In this document: piece by piece, positions 6,918 to 7,823 of the stretch | Numbering within the stretch: position 1 is the first letter of the stretch | Layout: each line of letters begins with the position of its first letter | Assembly: GCA_002451085.1 (NCBI GenBank) | Contig: DKBE01000054.1 | Location: forward strand, 1-7,823 | Source of the DNA: Proteobacteria bacterium UBA6908 | Lineage (GTDB): Bacteria > Pseudomonadota > Gammaproteobacteria > Acidiferrobacterales > UBA6901 | Length of the DNA stretch: 7,823 bases | Reading direction: 5' to 3' | Notes under the pieces: generated by a model | The model's database searches: none | Told to the model about the DNA's origin: nothing | Seen by the model: only the letters and a program-made list of their open reading frames with translations | Position numbers and translations under genes: made by a program

Positions 6918-7289
6918 ATGAGTAACTGGTTTCTGAGAATCGCCATGCTGTACATCATTGCCGGTGTTGGCCTGGGTATCTTCATGGCCGCCAGCAACGA
7001 TCACTCCATGCACCCGGTACACGCGCACTTGAACCTGTTGGGTTGGGTCGCGATGTTCCTGTTCGGATTGTTCTATCGGGTGATTCCGGCTGCCGCCGAG
7101 ACAATGCTGGCCAAGATTCATTTCTGGCTTTACATACCGGCACATTTCGCGCAAATGGTCACGCTGGTGATGCTGTACCGGGGCAATACCAGCATCGAAC
7201 CGGCGCTCGGTCTGTTTTCCGTGCTGGTCGGTGTCGCGTTTCTCTTCTTCGCGGGTGTCGTATGGAAGCATACGGGCCAGCACGCCTGA
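6918..7289 (+). CDS. Small four-helix membrane protein resembling heme-copper oxidase subunit I
   Basis: A 123-residue inner-membrane protein with four predicted helices at about residues 5-25, 38-58, 67-87 and 96-116. The loop before helix 2 reads MHPVHAHLNLLGWV, giving H32, H35 and H37 followed by N39. This pattern resembles the start of helix 2 of heme-copper oxidases and nitric oxide reductases (cbb3/NorB type), where a His binds the low-spin heme. Further histidines are H68 and H76. Full catalytic subunits have at least 12 helices, so this is not a complete oxidase. It matches a set of short proteins often annotated as cytochrome-c oxidase or cbb3 subunit I-like, whose job is unproven. 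A heme-binding or quinone-linked sensor or electron carrier is possible. The good ribosome binding site and the downstream hairpin suggest a single-gene transcript. Confidence 0.72.
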   Translation: MSNWFLRIAMLYIIAGVGLGIFMAASNDHSMHPVHAHLNLLGWVAMFLFGLFYRVIPAAAETMLAKIHFWLYIPAHFAQMVTLVMLYRGNTSIEPALGLFSVLVGVAFLFFAGVVWKHTGQHA

Positions 7290-7353
7290 TGTAAATTCCC
7301 CGAATAACCCGTTAGAACCAGGTCAGCGAGGACTCATCCCGCAATCGTTTGAG

Positions 7354-7393
7354 AAGGGGGCGGAGATTCAGGTTTCAACACCGCCGCCCCCTT
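7354..7393 (+). terminator. Rho-independent-like hairpin after the small membrane protein gene
   Basis: AAGGGGGCGG (7354-7363) and CCGCCCCCTT (7384-7393) are exact reverse complements, giving a 10-bp stem around a 20-base loop, with one further G-T wobble possible. Only three T residues follow (the last at 7394), weaker than a classical terminator. It lies 65 bases after the stop at 7289. Confidence 0.5.
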
Positions 7394-7557
7394 TGCCGAT
7401 GATTAAGATGGTTCAATAATCACCTGGCACATGACCATCGGAAGTTATCCCTCTCGGACCGCATCGTCGGTACTTTCTGTTAAATCTGGTTGTAGTGCTG
7501 GGATGGACGGATCCGGCTCAGCATCGGGCGCGATTGCTGGTAAACTGTGTTCAGTCG

Positions 7558-7571
7558 GTCCGGCGCCGGAC
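7558..7571. repeat. 14-bp perfect palindrome GTCCGGCGCCGGAC upstream of nhaA
   Basis: The sequence equals its own reverse complement over 14 bases. It lies about 35 bases before the nhaA start and about 12 bases after the extended -10-like TAAACT, that is, in the likely 5' untranslated leader. It could be an operator or a short hairpin; no known regulator site is recognised. Confidence 0.4.
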
Positions 7572-7605
7572 AACTTCAGCGATTACAACAATTCCGCCAA
7601 GAGCC

Positions 7606-7823
7606 ATGAGCAGAGAGACGAATTCAGAAAGTACGGTGAAGGGCAGGGTGTATCACGCGCCGTGGGAGCGAACCTTCGAGAAAATCCTCACCCCGTTTGA
7701 GGAATTCATTCACCGCCAGACTACCAGCGGCATGCTGCTGCTGGGCACGGCAATTCTGGCGCTGATCCTGGCCAACAGTGCGCTGGCTTCCGTCTACGAG
7801 CATTTGCTGCACGTCCCGGTGGG
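7606..7823 (+). CDS. nhaA: Na+/H+ antiporter NhaA, N-terminal part (truncated by window end)
   Basis: NhaA is the inner-membrane electrogenic sodium/proton antiporter used for sodium and pH homeostasis. The frame from the ATG at 7606 is open to the window edge, giving 72 residues. The segment FIHRQTTSGMLLLGTAILALILANS (a run of conserved residues leading into helix 1) followed by HLLHVPV matches the start of NhaA, including the LANS that precedes the first periplasmic loop. About 40 residues lie before it, rich in charged residues with PFEEFIHR; longer N-termini are common outside enterobacteria. The start has AAGAG only two bases ahead, an imperfect ribosome binding site. The catalytic aspartates are beyond the window. 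It is transcribed after a terminator-like hairpin and probably has its own promoter. Confidence 0.9.
   Translation, partial: MSRETNSESTVKGRVYHAPWERTFEKILTPFEEFIHRQTTSGMLLLGTAILALILANSALASVYEHLLHVPV

Larger units (their letters stand above)
7290..7605. other. Intergenic region between the membrane protein gene and nhaA
   Basis: This 316-base stretch has no convincing gene. It holds a terminator-like hairpin (7354-7393), a 14-bp palindrome (7558-7571) and an extended -10-like element (TG-G-TAAACT, 7538-7546) that could serve the nhaA promoter; its -35 match is poor. Short open frames here run into nhaA in a different frame and show no recognisable protein. Confidence 0.45.

Noticed and set aside
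6721..6921. 66-codon frame with GTG start whose stop overlaps the ATG at 6918
   Set aside because: The ATGA overlap is suggestive of a leader gene, but the composition is low-complexity and basic, there is no proper ribosome binding site, and no family is recognised.
7431..7700. 89-codon + strand frame before and into nhaA
   Set aside because: It overlaps the well-supported nhaA start by about 95 bases in another frame, and its Ser/Gly-rich translation has no features.

Overview
The window is high-GC DNA that reads as a proteobacterial chromosome, most likely gammaproteobacterial. This is a judgement from gene family and style only; there is no rRNA or other taxonomic marker. All recognised genes lie on the + strand.

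Positions 1-3599 are an assimilatory nitrogen block: the 3' end of nirB (siroheme nitrite reductase large subunit), nirD (its Rieske-like small subunit) and nasA (molybdopterin nitrate reductase with a C-terminal BFD-type [2Fe-2S] domain). Gaps are only 5 to 27 bases, so it is probably one operon. Together the products would reduce nitrate to nitrite and then to ammonium in the cytoplasm.

Positions 3600-5203 differ in character: codon use looks more relaxed and AT-richer. They hold a SAM-dependent methyltransferase and an SRPBCC/AHSA1-type small protein, probably a recently acquired pair with its own promoter. They are followed by a non-coding stretch with a 12-bp palindrome and a spaced direct repeat.

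Positions 5204-6684 are a two-gene unit with a 4-base ATGA overlap: a DUF4442 hotdog (thioesterase-like) protein and a nitronate monooxygenase/FabK-like flavin oxidoreductase. High-GC codon use returns here.

Positions 6685-7823 hold a long leader, a four-helix membrane protein with a His-rich motif resembling heme-copper oxidase subunit I, and a terminator-like hairpin. A palindrome-bearing intergenic region follows, then the 5' end of nhaA (Na+/H+ antiporter), cut by the window edge.

No CRISPR array, transposase, tRNA, rRNA or clear undescribed system is visible. The most interesting items are the foreign-looking methyltransferase/SRPBCC pair, the coupled hotdog/flavin oxidoreductase pair, and the small heme-copper-like membrane protein.
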